Assembly: GCA_005239725.1 (NCBI GenBank)
Contig: SBBM01000058.1
Coordinates: forward strand, 1 to 48,258
Source of the DNA: Planctomycetales bacterium
Lineage (GTDB): Bacteria > Omnitrophota > Gorgyraeia > Gygaellales > Profunditerraquicolaceae
Reading direction: 5' to 3'
Length of the DNA: 48,258 nt
The translations under genes were made by a program, and so were the position numbers. Positions within the stretch are counted from its first letter, which is position 1. Each line of letters begins with the position of its first letter. Positions 25,323 to 32,583 of the stretch are shown piece by piece. The notes below the pieces were generated by a model. That model ran no database searches, was not told the DNA's origin, and was given only the letters and a program-made list of their open reading frames with translations.

Positions 25323-26545
25323 TTCTTCAACCTCCATTTATTGCTATACAAGAGGCGCAAAGCTACTCTTATAATTAACGGGTCAAATTGCGACCAGGAG
25401 CCTTTCTTTAATTCATCTATGGCTTTTTCTAGGCTTAATGCCTTCCTGTAGGAACGGTCAGACAACATTGCGTCTATGGCATCGGCAACCGCGATTATCC
25501 TTGCCCCAAGCGGAATATCCTGGCCTTTCAAACCTCCGGGATACCCCATCCCATCCCAGAATTCCTGCGCTGCCCCCACAAGCGGAGCCAGGTCTTTTAG
25601 CGCCTCCACGGAATCCGCAATTTCATACGAAATAAATGCGTGCCTCTTTATTATTTTCCACTCTTCCCCGCTCAAGGGGCCCGGTTTATCCAGGATATAA
25701 TTGGGTATCGCTACCTTGCCAAGGTCATGCAGATAGCCGGAGAATTTTATCTTTCGTACTTCTATCTTATCAATACCCATCGCCTCGGCTATATCATGCG
25801 CGTAAAGCGCAACCCGTTGGGAGTGCTGGTGCGTATAATGGTGTTTACCGTCGATTATGCGGCTGAAAATCTTTAATATTGTCTCGAGCGAATCCCAGGA
25901 AATATTGGCTTTCGGCTCAGGCACGGATTTAATCACTCCGCTAAAAACGGATTTTACTTTTTCATCCTCATCTATAGCCAAAAGGAATTCTCCGCCATCT
26001 CTCTTATAGGCATCCGAAAAAATATCGTATATTTTCTGCGAAAACTCTTTTCCTTTCTGCTCGCGGCAATATTGCGCGATACCTTCCTTATCAGGCTTGG
26101 GCCTGCGGCGCATTAATAGGTCTATGCTGTCGGCGAGCCTTATAATCTGGGCATTAAATAAAATCTTATTTTCTTTTTTGCCCTGGGGATAACCTGAACC
26201 GTCATAACGTTCATGATGCTCCAGAATAAAATCCGCGCCCCTGGCCAGTCCGGGGATTTCTTTTACAATATCGGCGCCGATAGCAGGGTGTATTTTTATA
26301 GCCGGGGTTTCTTTTTGTATGCTAAGGTCGGGGTAATTTATAATGTGTTCCCCCACTCCGAAAATACCTACGTCGTGCAAAAGCGCGCTGTAAAAAATAA
26401 CCCCATTTTTATCTAATCCGGATGCCCCTGTCAGATAACGCGAAACCAGGGCCACCCTCCAGGCATGGTAAATATTCCCCTTTTCCTGGTAATCTATTAC
26501 TAAAGAAAGGGCAGGCAGCATATCGCATAAAAGGCATTTCAGCAT
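25319..26545 (-). CDS. Tandem HD-GYP protein (cyclic-di-GMP phosphodiesterase family)
   Basis: A 408-residue protein with two HD modules. The first (about 20-150) has HD at 57-58 and a full HHERYDGSGYP (110-120). The second (about 230-400) has HSQRV, HD at 273-274 (LHDLGKVAIP) but its GYP motif reads AAQEFWDGMGYP, so the HHE metal/substrate ligands are lost. I infer that one half is catalytic and the other regulatory. No sensor domain is attached. The start overlaps the upstream flavin-reductase fragment (ATGCTGA) and has GGAG. Confidence 0.87.
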   Translation of the reverse strand: MLKCLLCDMLPALSLVIDYQEKGNIYHAWRVALVSRYLTGASGLDKNGVIFYSALLHDVGIFGVGEHIINYPDLSIQKETPAIKIHPAIGADIVKEIPGLARGADFILEHHERYDGSGYPQGKKENKILFNAQIIRLADSIDLLMRRRPKPDKEGIAQYCREQKGKEFSQKIYDIFSDAYKRDGGEFLLAIDEDEKVKSVFSGVIKSVPEPKANISWDSLETILKIFSRIIDGKHHYTHQHSQRVALYAHDIAEAMGIDKIEVRKIKFSGYLHDLGKVAIPNYILDKPGPLSGEEWKIIKRHAFISYEIADSVEALKDLAPLVGAAQEFWDGMGYPGGLKGQDIPLGARIIAVADAIDAMLSDRSYRKALSLEKAIDELKKGSWSQFDPLIIRVALRLLYSNKWRLKK

Positions 26546-26760
26546 ATCTTCTCCTTTGCTAAAATTGAGATAGCAAAAGAAGAACTGAACTCAATAAATT
26601 CATGAGTAAGGTTAAGTTTATTGATGCTTATTGCGATAGTTACGGGCTGGCTGGTAACTTGAAATGCGGTATTTACGATTTGGGCATTAAATGACTTATC
26701 CTTATAGGAGGAAACAAGATACATCCCATAACTTATATTGTGCAGCACATTTATGTCCAT
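26539..26760 (-). pseudogene. N-terminal fragment of a flavin reductase/flavoredoxin-like protein
   Basis: Only 73 residues remain of a domain that is usually about 160. ALHxISYG-like NVLHNISYGMYLVSS (5-19), QIVNTAFQVTSQPVTIAISI (27-46) and NLTHEFI (50-56) match the start of FMN-binding flavin reductases that feed flavodiiron proteins or rubredoxin. It stops within the FMN domain at KEKIC, fused at the stop to the HD-GYP start. A deletion most likely removed the rest. Confidence 0.65.
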
Positions 26761-26832
26761 GGCGCACCTTTTTTGCCGGCAAAAATTAAAATTACCACAA
26801 AAAAACAGGGATTACAAGCATTTTTGGAGAAT

Positions 26833-27675
26833 TTATCCTGCCTTTTCGCCTTTAATGGTGATAACGGTTTCCTTAAAAGGTATTTTTTTACCCGAAGCGG
26901 AAATCGCCGACTGAATAACGCCTACCAAACCGAAACAACAAGGCACTTCCATATGGGCGTAGGTTATGGATTTAATATTATTTACTTTGAATATTTCCTT
27001 AAATTTCTCTTCATAGAAAGCCGCATCATCAAGCTTGGGGCAACCCACAAGCAGGGTCTTGCCCTTAAGTAAATCCCGGTGGAAATCAGGATAGGCAAAA
27101 GGCACGCAGTCCGCGGCAATCAACAAGTCCGCATTATTCAGGTAAGGGGCATTAGGCGAAACAAGGGTAATCTGAACCGGCCACTGCCGCAATTGCGATA
27201 CGCCTTTTGTTGCCGGGCCTTCTTCCTTGACCTCTGCCTCCTGCCTAAAATCCATTATCCGCGAACCCGGGCATCCTGAAAGCCCATGTTCATGTTTATG
27301 CCTCAGGGCCTCGGAATCTTCCAGGGGGACCCTTACTTTCTTTTCTTTAAGGTAACCCACTGCTTGCTTGAGGTATTCATCCTGATTATGGCCTTTTAAA
27401 TGCTCGAGGTGAGCCTTTATCACGCCGGGGCCCTGCTTTACGATGTTAGCCATAACTTTTCTCTCATCATACTCTTCTGCCTCTCTCTCTTCAATTGTAA
27501 TTGCGCCTTTAGGGCAGTGGCCAAGGCAGGCGCCTAATCCGTCGCAGAATAAATCGCTGATAAGCCGGGCCTTCTTGTCTATAATCTGTATCGCGCCCTC
27601 AGGGCAATTCGGGATGCATAAACCGCAACCGTTACATTTCTTTTCGTCAATCTTTATAATCTTTCGTTTTGCCAT
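26833..27675 (-). CDS. 2[4Fe-4S] ferredoxin-domain protein of an anaerobe-specific family
   Basis: A 280-residue protein. The N-terminus holds two clusters (CNGCGLCIPNCPEGA at 14-28; a second CxxxxxCxxxCP at about 44-55). The rest (about 130-280) carries cysteines GLSGCPGSR, ADCVPFA, VGCPKLD and VPCCFG, so further metal or thiol chemistry is possible. Similar proteins occur near redox-stress and hydrogenase genes in anaerobes; the function is not established. It follows the hemerythrin-like gene and could be an electron donor to the nearby reductases. Confidence 0.8.
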   Translation of the reverse strand: MAKRKIIKIDEKKCNGCGLCIPNCPEGAIQIIDKKARLISDLFCDGLGACLGHCPKGAITIEEREAEEYDERKVMANIVKQGPGVIKAHLEHLKGHNQDEYLKQAVGYLKEKKVRVPLEDSEALRHKHEHGLSGCPGSRIMDFRQEAEVKEEGPATKGVSQLRQWPVQITLVSPNAPYLNNADLLIAADCVPFAYPDFHRDLLKGKTLLVGCPKLDDAAFYEEKFKEIFKVNNIKSITYAHMEVPCCFGLVGVIQSAISASGKKIPFKETVITIKGEKAG

Positions 27676-27704
27676 GGCAGTTATCTCCTTTTAAATACAC
27701 CTTA

Positions 27705-28124
27705 TCATTCGGATTTATCGACAAGGTAATATAATTCATTATCCTCTTTTATGATTCTCGCTGAAAGGGCATCGAATATAGCCGTAGTCTCTTTAATAAA
27801 CCATTCAGGATTTTCTCTAATGAAGGTTGGTCCCGCCCATCTGTCAGTGTATGCCGCGAATGCTTTCTTTATCCCACCCATCTCATCAATAAATTTCTGA
27901 GCCGTCTGGCGGACAGACTCATTTCTGCTTTTAAGGAGACTCGGATATAACACATCATCTTCCATGGTCAGATGGACACTGAGTTTCCCCGCCAATGTCG
28001 CTAAAAGCGTACGCACTCCTTCGGCATCCCTTAGAAGATCGTTTTTATTCAACGAGGCTGTTATCTGTTTAACCAACCCGACTAATCCTTTGTGCTGTTC
28101 TCTGAACCTGTCTGTGCGCTTCAT
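27705..28124 (-). CDS. Hemerythrin-HHE-like protein with reduced ligand set
   Basis: A 139-residue four-helix protein of the hemerythrin type. The ligands that can be seen are His11 (EQHKGL), His51 and Glu55 (VHLTMEDDVLYP) and a C-terminal Glu (IIKEDNELYYL). Only two histidines occur in the whole protein, so the usual diiron site of five histidines is incomplete. It may bind metal differently or act as a helper. Located between an Rrf2 regulator and a ferredoxin, probably under that regulator. Confidence 0.8.
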   Translation of the reverse strand: MKRTDRFREQHKGLVGLVKQITASLNKNDLLRDAEGVRTLLATLAGKLSVHLTMEDDVLYPSLLKSRNESVRQTAQKFIDEMGGIKKAFAAYTDRWAGPTFIRENPEWFIKETTAIFDALSARIIKEDNELYYLVDKSE

Positions 28125-28138
28125 TTTTCCCCCCTCTC

Positions 28139-28549
28139 TTATCTGCCGTTAAACGAAGCTAACGACTTTACGGTAATCGGCTTCAACTGTTCAACTACCT
28201 TTTCTTCAACTACGCTCAAACTGTTTCTTAATGCGCATGTACCGGTGTTGGGGCATATCTTCCTCCTGAATAAACACTCGGCTAAAGTAAATTGTCCCTG
28301 AAATATTTCGATTAAATCAACCAGAGATATTTCTTCAGCGGCCCGGGCCAATTCAAAGCCTCCGGATTTTCCTTTATAAGACTTGAGCACGCCCTTCTTG
28401 TTCAAAATCTGCAGTATCTTCCTTAAGAAAGGCCTGGGCACCACTAATGCATCAATAAGTTCGCTTGCCGGGACTATCCTTTTCCCCGACCGTGATATGT
28501 ATATAAGTGCCCTTACTGCGTAATCCGTATTTTTCGTTATTAGTTTCAT
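28139..28549 (-). CDS. Rrf2-family iron-sulfur regulator (IscR/NsrR-like)
   Basis: A 136-residue winged-helix repressor. HTH residues are in SELIDALVVPRPFLRKILQI (29-48). Cys92, Cys99 and Cys105 (CX6CX5C) match the cluster-binding loop of IscR/NsrR proteins, so it likely senses NO, oxygen or Fe-S status. The ATG at 28549 is chosen because GGAGGG sits 4 bases before it and the family start MKLITKNTDYAVRAL begins here; an upstream in-frame ATG falls within the promoter. It heads the hemerythrin/ferredoxin group and faces away from the hydrogenase operon end. Confidence 0.92.
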   Translation of the reverse strand: MKLITKNTDYAVRALIYISRSGKRIVPASELIDALVVPRPFLRKILQILNKKGVLKSYKGKSGGFELARAAEEISLVDLIEIFQGQFTLAECLFRRKICPNTGTCALRNSLSVVEEKVVEQLKPITVKSLASFNGR

Positions 28550-28567
28550 TTGCCCTCCACTAATAAA

Positions 28568-28596
28568 ATGATACCATATTAGTATCATTTTGTCAA
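28568..28596 (-). promoter_or_regulatory. Rrf2 promoter with internal palindrome
   Basis: TTGACA (28591-28596), 17-base spacer, TATCAT (28568-28573). Between and over these lies a perfect 7-bp inverted repeat ATGATAC-N7-GTATCAT (28568-28588), well placed for autorepression by the Rrf2 protein. Promoter parts are visible; the binding is inferred. Confidence 0.7.
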
Positions 28597-28605
28597 GAAA
28601 AAAAT

Positions 28606-29787
28606 TTACGCTCCCAGGTCGGTAGGGGCGCGGCCGATGGATTGCAGCAACTGAAGTATTGAGTTGATTCTTTTTTCCGGCGGGGTATCTATGCCTGCCC
28701 TATCCGGATAAATCTCATAAAGGCGGCGGTATTTTTCCGGGGTAACATTTATCATCAGGGAATTTGCCCCTGCCATAAGCCCAAGCCTGAGCGCATTATC
28801 CTTATCCAGTGTTTCCAGGGCAGTAGTGACCAGAATCCTTGCCTGAGGAACGCTCATGCGCGCTTCGGCGATGGTATTTAGAACCGATTCCAACGCGGGT
28901 CTGGGATGAGCGGCTAAAGGCGTTTCGGGATGGGGAATAAATGGCCCGAAAGAAAACATCTCTGCGCCTAAAGAATGGGTCAATTTAATATCGTTCAACA
29001 CATCTTCTTTTGTTTGCCCGGGTAAACCGAGGATAAACCCGCTCATGATAATGTAGCCCTTTTGGCGCAAGCGCTTAATCAAATCAATGCGGCTTTCCAA
29101 AGAGTGGCCGGGCTTGACTTGTGAATATATTTTGGGATTACTGGTTTCAAAACGGAGAAGGGCGCTGCGCGCCCCGGCATCATAAAGCTTTTCATAAGTC
29201 GCAAACGGACGCTCCCCGATACTTAAGGTAATTAAACATGGGCTTTTTTCTCTTATCTTATTTACAATTTCAAGCAGCCGCTCCTCGCTATACCAGGCGT
29301 CCTCACCGGATTGAAAAACTAATGCCTTGAAATTAAGCTTATTTACCGCATAATCCGTGGCCGCCAATATCTCATTTATACTCATGCGGTAGCGGGTAAG
29401 TTTCTTATTATCCGGGCGTAAACCGCAATAAAGGCAGCTGCTGGTGCAATAATTGGAGAATTCGATTATCCCGTGGATGCAGCAGGAGTTCCCGTGGTAT
29501 TTCTGGCGCAGGGCATTGGCGGATTCATAAAGATCAGTAGGTTTTTTTGAGGCGAGCTTCTCGTCAATCTCCTGGAGTTTAAAAAATAACTCCTTCCAGG
29601 TTTCCAATATGGAAAGCGCCTCGGCTTCGGATACTTTCTGGACTACGAACCCGCCCTGGGCATAAATGTAGTCGCCCAGGGAAAGCGCAAAAAATTCATT
29701 CCGGGCTTTCCGCTTCTCTCCGAAGTAGTCAACGGTAATATTATTGTCTTTTATCTCCAGGATTTTACCCGGGATTGCGTAGCACAT
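28606..29787 (-). CDS. HypC-HydE fusion: [NiFe] chaperone joined to [FeFe] radical-SAM maturase
   Basis: A 393-residue protein. Residues 1-72 are a HypC/HupF chaperone: MCYAIPGKI with the essential Cys2, VDYFGEKRKA, LGDYIYAQGGFVVQKV; the usual His of the VHxGFA segment is Gln44. Residues from about 85 on are HydE: radical-SAM cluster Cys114/118/121 (NYCTSSCLYCGLR), RYRMSINEI, QSGEDAWY, LRFETSNP, GLPGQT, GPFIPHP. Total length equals one HypC plus one HydE. It is the last gene of the group 4 [NiFe] hydrogenase operon, directly after HydG with no gap. HypC carries Fe(CN)2CO for [NiFe] sites, HydE processes the HydG-made Fe(CO)2(CN) unit for [FeFe] sites. The fusion suggests transfer of a HydG/HydE product to a [NiFe] enzyme (inference). 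Confidence 0.92.
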   Translation of the reverse strand: MCYAIPGKILEIKDNNITVDYFGEKRKARNEFFALSLGDYIYAQGGFVVQKVSEAEALSILETWKELFFKLQEIDEKLASKKPTDLYESANALRQKYHGNSCCIHGIIEFSNYCTSSCLYCGLRPDNKKLTRYRMSINEILAATDYAVNKLNFKALVFQSGEDAWYSEERLLEIVNKIREKSPCLITLSIGERPFATYEKLYDAGARSALLRFETSNPKIYSQVKPGHSLESRIDLIKRLRQKGYIIMSGFILGLPGQTKEDVLNDIKLTHSLGAEMFSFGPFIPHPETPLAAHPRPALESVLNTIAEARMSVPQARILVTTALETLDKDNALRLGLMAGANSLMINVTPEKYRRLYEIYPDRAGIDTPPEKRINSILQLLQSIGRAPTDLGA

Positions 29788-31161
29788 TTAAAAATAAAGG
29801 TCTCTTTTGCCTTTTGCGATTTTGCGCAAACGCTCCTGCGTCTGGCGCTGCAATTCCTTGTCTTCTATTTTATCCAGATAAAAATTAATCAAATCGCCGT
29901 ATCTCCTGCGCGCGCCATTATGGACAAAATCCTCTATATATTCGGCAAAGGTGAGAATTCCGTTTGCACGGCAGAACTTATGTATCTCTCCGGGCTTAGA
30001 AAGCCCCATAAATGCTTCTCCGGTGCGGCCGCGGCGGTAACAGGCAGTACAAAAACTCGGCAGGAATCCATCTTCAACCACACCCTTGATAACCTCCCCG
30101 AGTTGCCTTTCGTCCTGGATATTAAATTGCGGCTGGCTGTCGCTTTTTCCGTAACCGCCGGTTGTGGGACAGGAAGCAGCCGAAGCCTGGGAAATACCAA
30201 TTCTAAATGCCTTCTTTCGCATTTCAGGCGTCTCGCGCGTGGAGATAATCATGCCGGTATAAGGCACAGCGATTCTTAAGACGGCAATAAGTTTTAGAAA
30301 ATCCTCATCGCTTACCAGGTATTTGGATTTTAAATCAACCGAAGGCGCCGGCTGCAGGCGCGGCACGGAAATGGTATGCGGCCCGACTTTATAAGTTTTG
30401 TCCAGATACTGCGCGTGGGCAATCACGGACAAAACCTCAAAACGCCAATCGTATAAGCCGAATAAGACACCCAGGCCAATATCGTCTAATCCTGCTTCAA
30501 GCGCCCGGGAAGGCGCGTTAATCTGCCTTATGTAATCCGCCTTAGGCCCGCTATGCAACTTTTCATAAGTCGGGCGGTGATAGGTTTCCTGGAATAACTG
30601 GTAAGTGCCTACATTTGCTTTCCTTAATTTAGAGTAATCCTCTTTCGTAGTTGCGGCGATGTTTACGTTTATCCTGCGGATATTCCCTTTATCAGTCTTT
30701 ACCGAGTAAATCTTCTTTATAGCCTTTACGACGTAATCAATATTATTTTTTAGGGGGTCTTCTCCGCATTCAACCAACACCCGCTTATGCCCCATATTTA
30801 TCAGGATTTTAACCTGCCCTTCTATTTCTTTTAAGGAAAGTTTCTTGCGTTTTAATTCCTTGTTTCTGGCGTGGAAATTACAGTAGGCGCAGTCATTAAC
30901 GCAATAATCCGAAAGGTAAAGAGGCGCAAAAAATACCAGCCTTTCCCCGTAAATCTCATTCTTTACCCATCCGGCAGTATTAAAGAGCTCCTGAATGAGG
31001 GCCGGTTCTTTAAGATTAACCAGGGCCCCTGCCTCTTTAATGCTCAGGCCTTTTTTATTTCTGGCCTTTTTTAGTATGCGCCGGATATCCCGCTTAGACG
31101 GATTTTTTGTCCCGGCTAAAGCTTCTTCTATCTTTTTCTCGTCAATCATCTGCCCTGCCAT
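29788..31161 (-). CDS. hydG: HydG, radical-SAM tyrosine lyase making the CO/CN-iron unit
   Basis: A 457-residue enzyme that cleaves tyrosine to CO and cyanide on iron. Radical-SAM Cys87/91/94 (YCVNDCAYC), the dangler-iron His262 (GPHTISVPRL) and the C-terminal auxiliary-cluster cysteines Cys371, Cys374 and Cys397 (CTACYRRGRTGEAFM; KFCRANGILTF) are all present, which separates it from ThiH-type tyrosine lyases. It overlaps the protease gene by 20 bases and abuts the HypC-HydE gene. No HydF or [FeFe] hydrogenase gene is in the window. An ATG four codons in, after GGCAGGG, is a possible alternative start. Confidence 0.93.
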   Translation of the reverse strand: MAGQMIDEKKIEEALAGTKNPSKRDIRRILKKARNKKGLSIKEAGALVNLKEPALIQELFNTAGWVKNEIYGERLVFFAPLYLSDYCVNDCAYCNFHARNKELKRKKLSLKEIEGQVKILINMGHKRVLVECGEDPLKNNIDYVVKAIKKIYSVKTDKGNIRRINVNIAATTKEDYSKLRKANVGTYQLFQETYHRPTYEKLHSGPKADYIRQINAPSRALEAGLDDIGLGVLFGLYDWRFEVLSVIAHAQYLDKTYKVGPHTISVPRLQPAPSVDLKSKYLVSDEDFLKLIAVLRIAVPYTGMIISTRETPEMRKKAFRIGISQASAASCPTTGGYGKSDSQPQFNIQDERQLGEVIKGVVEDGFLPSFCTACYRRGRTGEAFMGLSKPGEIHKFCRANGILTFAEYIEDFVHNGARRRYGDLINFYLDKIEDKELQRQTQERLRKIAKGKRDLYF

Positions 31162-31624
31162 AAATCTTATATTTTTCCAGAAACCATGCGCTTAATTCCG
31201 CAAGCGCCCTTTCCACTTCCGGGCTTAATTTTTCGCCCAGGCTAATATCTTTCGGCTGCACCGCCAATAGATACATTCTGGCAAAGGTATTTTCTTTCAG
31301 GAAACCCACCAGCATCTGCGGCGAGGGGTTATGCGTAAAAAACAAATTCCCCGTTTCTATCTTTTCTAAATCCCGGAGCCGGAGCTGGCCGGGCTGAGCG
31401 CCGGAATCAAGCGCATCTACAAACAGGATAGTATCGGGTTGTTCGCGGATAATCCTGCCCAGGAAGTTCTCCGGGGCATTTGCAACTTCTTCCACTGCAA
31501 GGGTAATTCTGTTCTTCAGCCTCTTGGCCAAAAGGCAACCAAAGGCATCGTCGCTGCGCAAAAGATTACCTACCCCCACAATAACTACCTTACCCTGCAG
31601 GGCCTGAGTTAATTTCTCTAACAT
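31142..31624 (-). CDS. [NiFe] hydrogenase maturation protease (HycI/HyaD family)
   Basis: A 160-residue endopeptidase that removes the C-terminal tail of a [NiFe] large subunit after Ni insertion. Visible: GVGNLLRSDDAFG (metal Asp), FVDALDSG (second Asp) and FTHNPSPQML (His). Being in the group 4 operon it should cut that large subunit after Arg360 (CTER). The ATG at 31624 is used; a TTG at 31645 would add seven residues. The start codon region overlaps nothing; the 3-prime end overlaps hydG. Confidence 0.88.
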   Translation of the reverse strand: MLEKLTQALQGKVVIVGVGNLLRSDDAFGCLLAKRLKNRITLAVEEVANAPENFLGRIIREQPDTILFVDALDSGAQPGQLRLRDLEKIETGNLFFTHNPSPQMLVGFLKENTFARMYLLAVQPKDISLGEKLSPEVERALAELSAWFLEKYKIYGRADD

Positions 31625-31648
31625 CAATCTGCGGCCTGTTTTCAATGC

Positions 31649-32257
31649 TCAAGACTTAAGGACTGCCTGCCTGCGGCATCTGGGACAGAGTATCTGGAAG
31701 CGGTCGCTACGCAGAACTGGGGGCATTTTCGAGGGTTGCGGAGCAATCTCAGCTAAAGACTTTTCTCCGAAGAAATACAGCATTAAAGAGGTATTCGCAA
31801 ATGCCAGCGGCCCTAATTTCCTGGCTACCCAATCTATCTGGTCCCGGGGAGCAATAATTTCCTGGCAACCGCCGCATAAAAACAGTTCTTTTTCTATTGA
31901 CTGCTGCAGGACATCCCTTTTTTCGGTAGTGGCTAAATCAAACTCATTGCTTAAAATAATCCCTTTTTCCGTGGGGCAATTAAGCTGGCACTGTCCGCAA
32001 CAGATACACATATCCAGCCTGATTTTTAAGGTGCGCTTAGGAGTAGCGCCCTCTGCTTTATCCTCAAAACTTAAGCATTTTGCCGGACAAACCTCCACGC
32101 AGGCAGCGCAGCCGATACAGTCTTTCTCGTAGAAATATGGCCTGCCCCGGAAAGCCTTCGCAGGGACATGCGGCTCATAGGGAAATTTTGCCGTGTAAGG
32201 GCCTTTGATGAGCGCTCTTATAGCTTCTTTTAATTCGCGCAGTTTAGGATACCTCAT
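31649..32257 (-). CDS. NuoI/MbhN/HycF-like 2[4Fe-4S] subunit with extra Cys pairs
   Basis: A 202-residue electron-entry subunit. Two ferredoxin clusters (Cys47/50/53 with Cys94; Cys84 or 86/87/90 with Cys57) carry electrons to the hydrogenase small subunit. A C-terminal part adds CGGC (128-131) and CPRC (191-194), a likely zinc or additional cluster site absent from NuoI. Overlaps mrpG by 4 bases. In Mbh-type complexes this subunit takes electrons from ferredoxin. Confidence 0.87.
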   Translation of the reverse strand: MRYPKLRELKEAIRALIKGPYTAKFPYEPHVPAKAFRGRPYFYEKDCIGCAACVEVCPAKCLSFEDKAEGATPKRTLKIRLDMCICCGQCQLNCPTEKGIILSNEFDLATTEKRDVLQQSIEKELFLCGGCQEIIAPRDQIDWVARKLGPLAFANTSLMLYFFGEKSLAEIAPQPSKMPPVLRSDRFQILCPRCRRQAVLKS

Positions 32258-32583
32258 TTTTTATCTTCCTCGTATTTATCGCAGACAGAGCCCTTGCAGA
32301 GCTTTACCCCCGATTTATGCGCCCCCCGGGCTAAGGCATGCGCGGCCACCGGAGAAGTCAAAAGTAAAAATATAATACAAAGGACCGCCTTAATGCCCGC
32401 GGGGCCAAAGCCTTTATACAAGATTAAGCCAAAAAGTATGCTGCAGGTGCCTAAAGTAACGCATTTTGTGGCTGCCTGCAGGCGGTTATAGACATCGGGC
32501 AGCCTGAGCAAGCCCAGGCAACCAAAGAAATCAAACCCTACGCCGATGACAATAAAAATAACCCCCAATGTCTCATTCATCAA
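32254..32583 (-). CDS. mrpG: Mrp antiporter subunit G / MbhC-like
   Basis: A 109-residue membrane protein with three helices (about 5-25, 38-60, 65-88) and the family signature FFGCLGLLRLPDVYNRLQAATK (split over 18-39). Part of the cation/proton antiporter module. Overlaps mrpF by 11 bases. A hydrophilic 20-residue C-terminal tail follows. Confidence 0.9.
   Translation of the reverse strand: MMNETLGVIFIVIGVGFDFFGCLGLLRLPDVYNRLQAATKCVTLGTCSILFGLILYKGFGPAGIKAVLCIIFLLLTSPVAAHALARGAHKSGVKLCKGSVCDKYEEDKK

Noticed and set aside
26769-26784. TTTTTGCCGGCAAAAA palindrome as a terminator
   Set aside because: It has no loop and only 6 GC pairs at the centre; a stable RNA hairpin is doubtful and it sits just before the next gene's start.
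28606-31161. Taking HydE and HydG as proof of an [FeFe] hydrogenase in this window
   Set aside because: No H-cluster hydrogenase (HydA) or HydF motif is present; both hydrogenases here have the four-Cys [NiFe] pattern.
29788-31161. ThiH (thiamine) in place of HydG
   Set aside because: The C-terminal CTAC...C auxiliary-cluster motif and GPHTISVP His are HydG features absent from ThiH.
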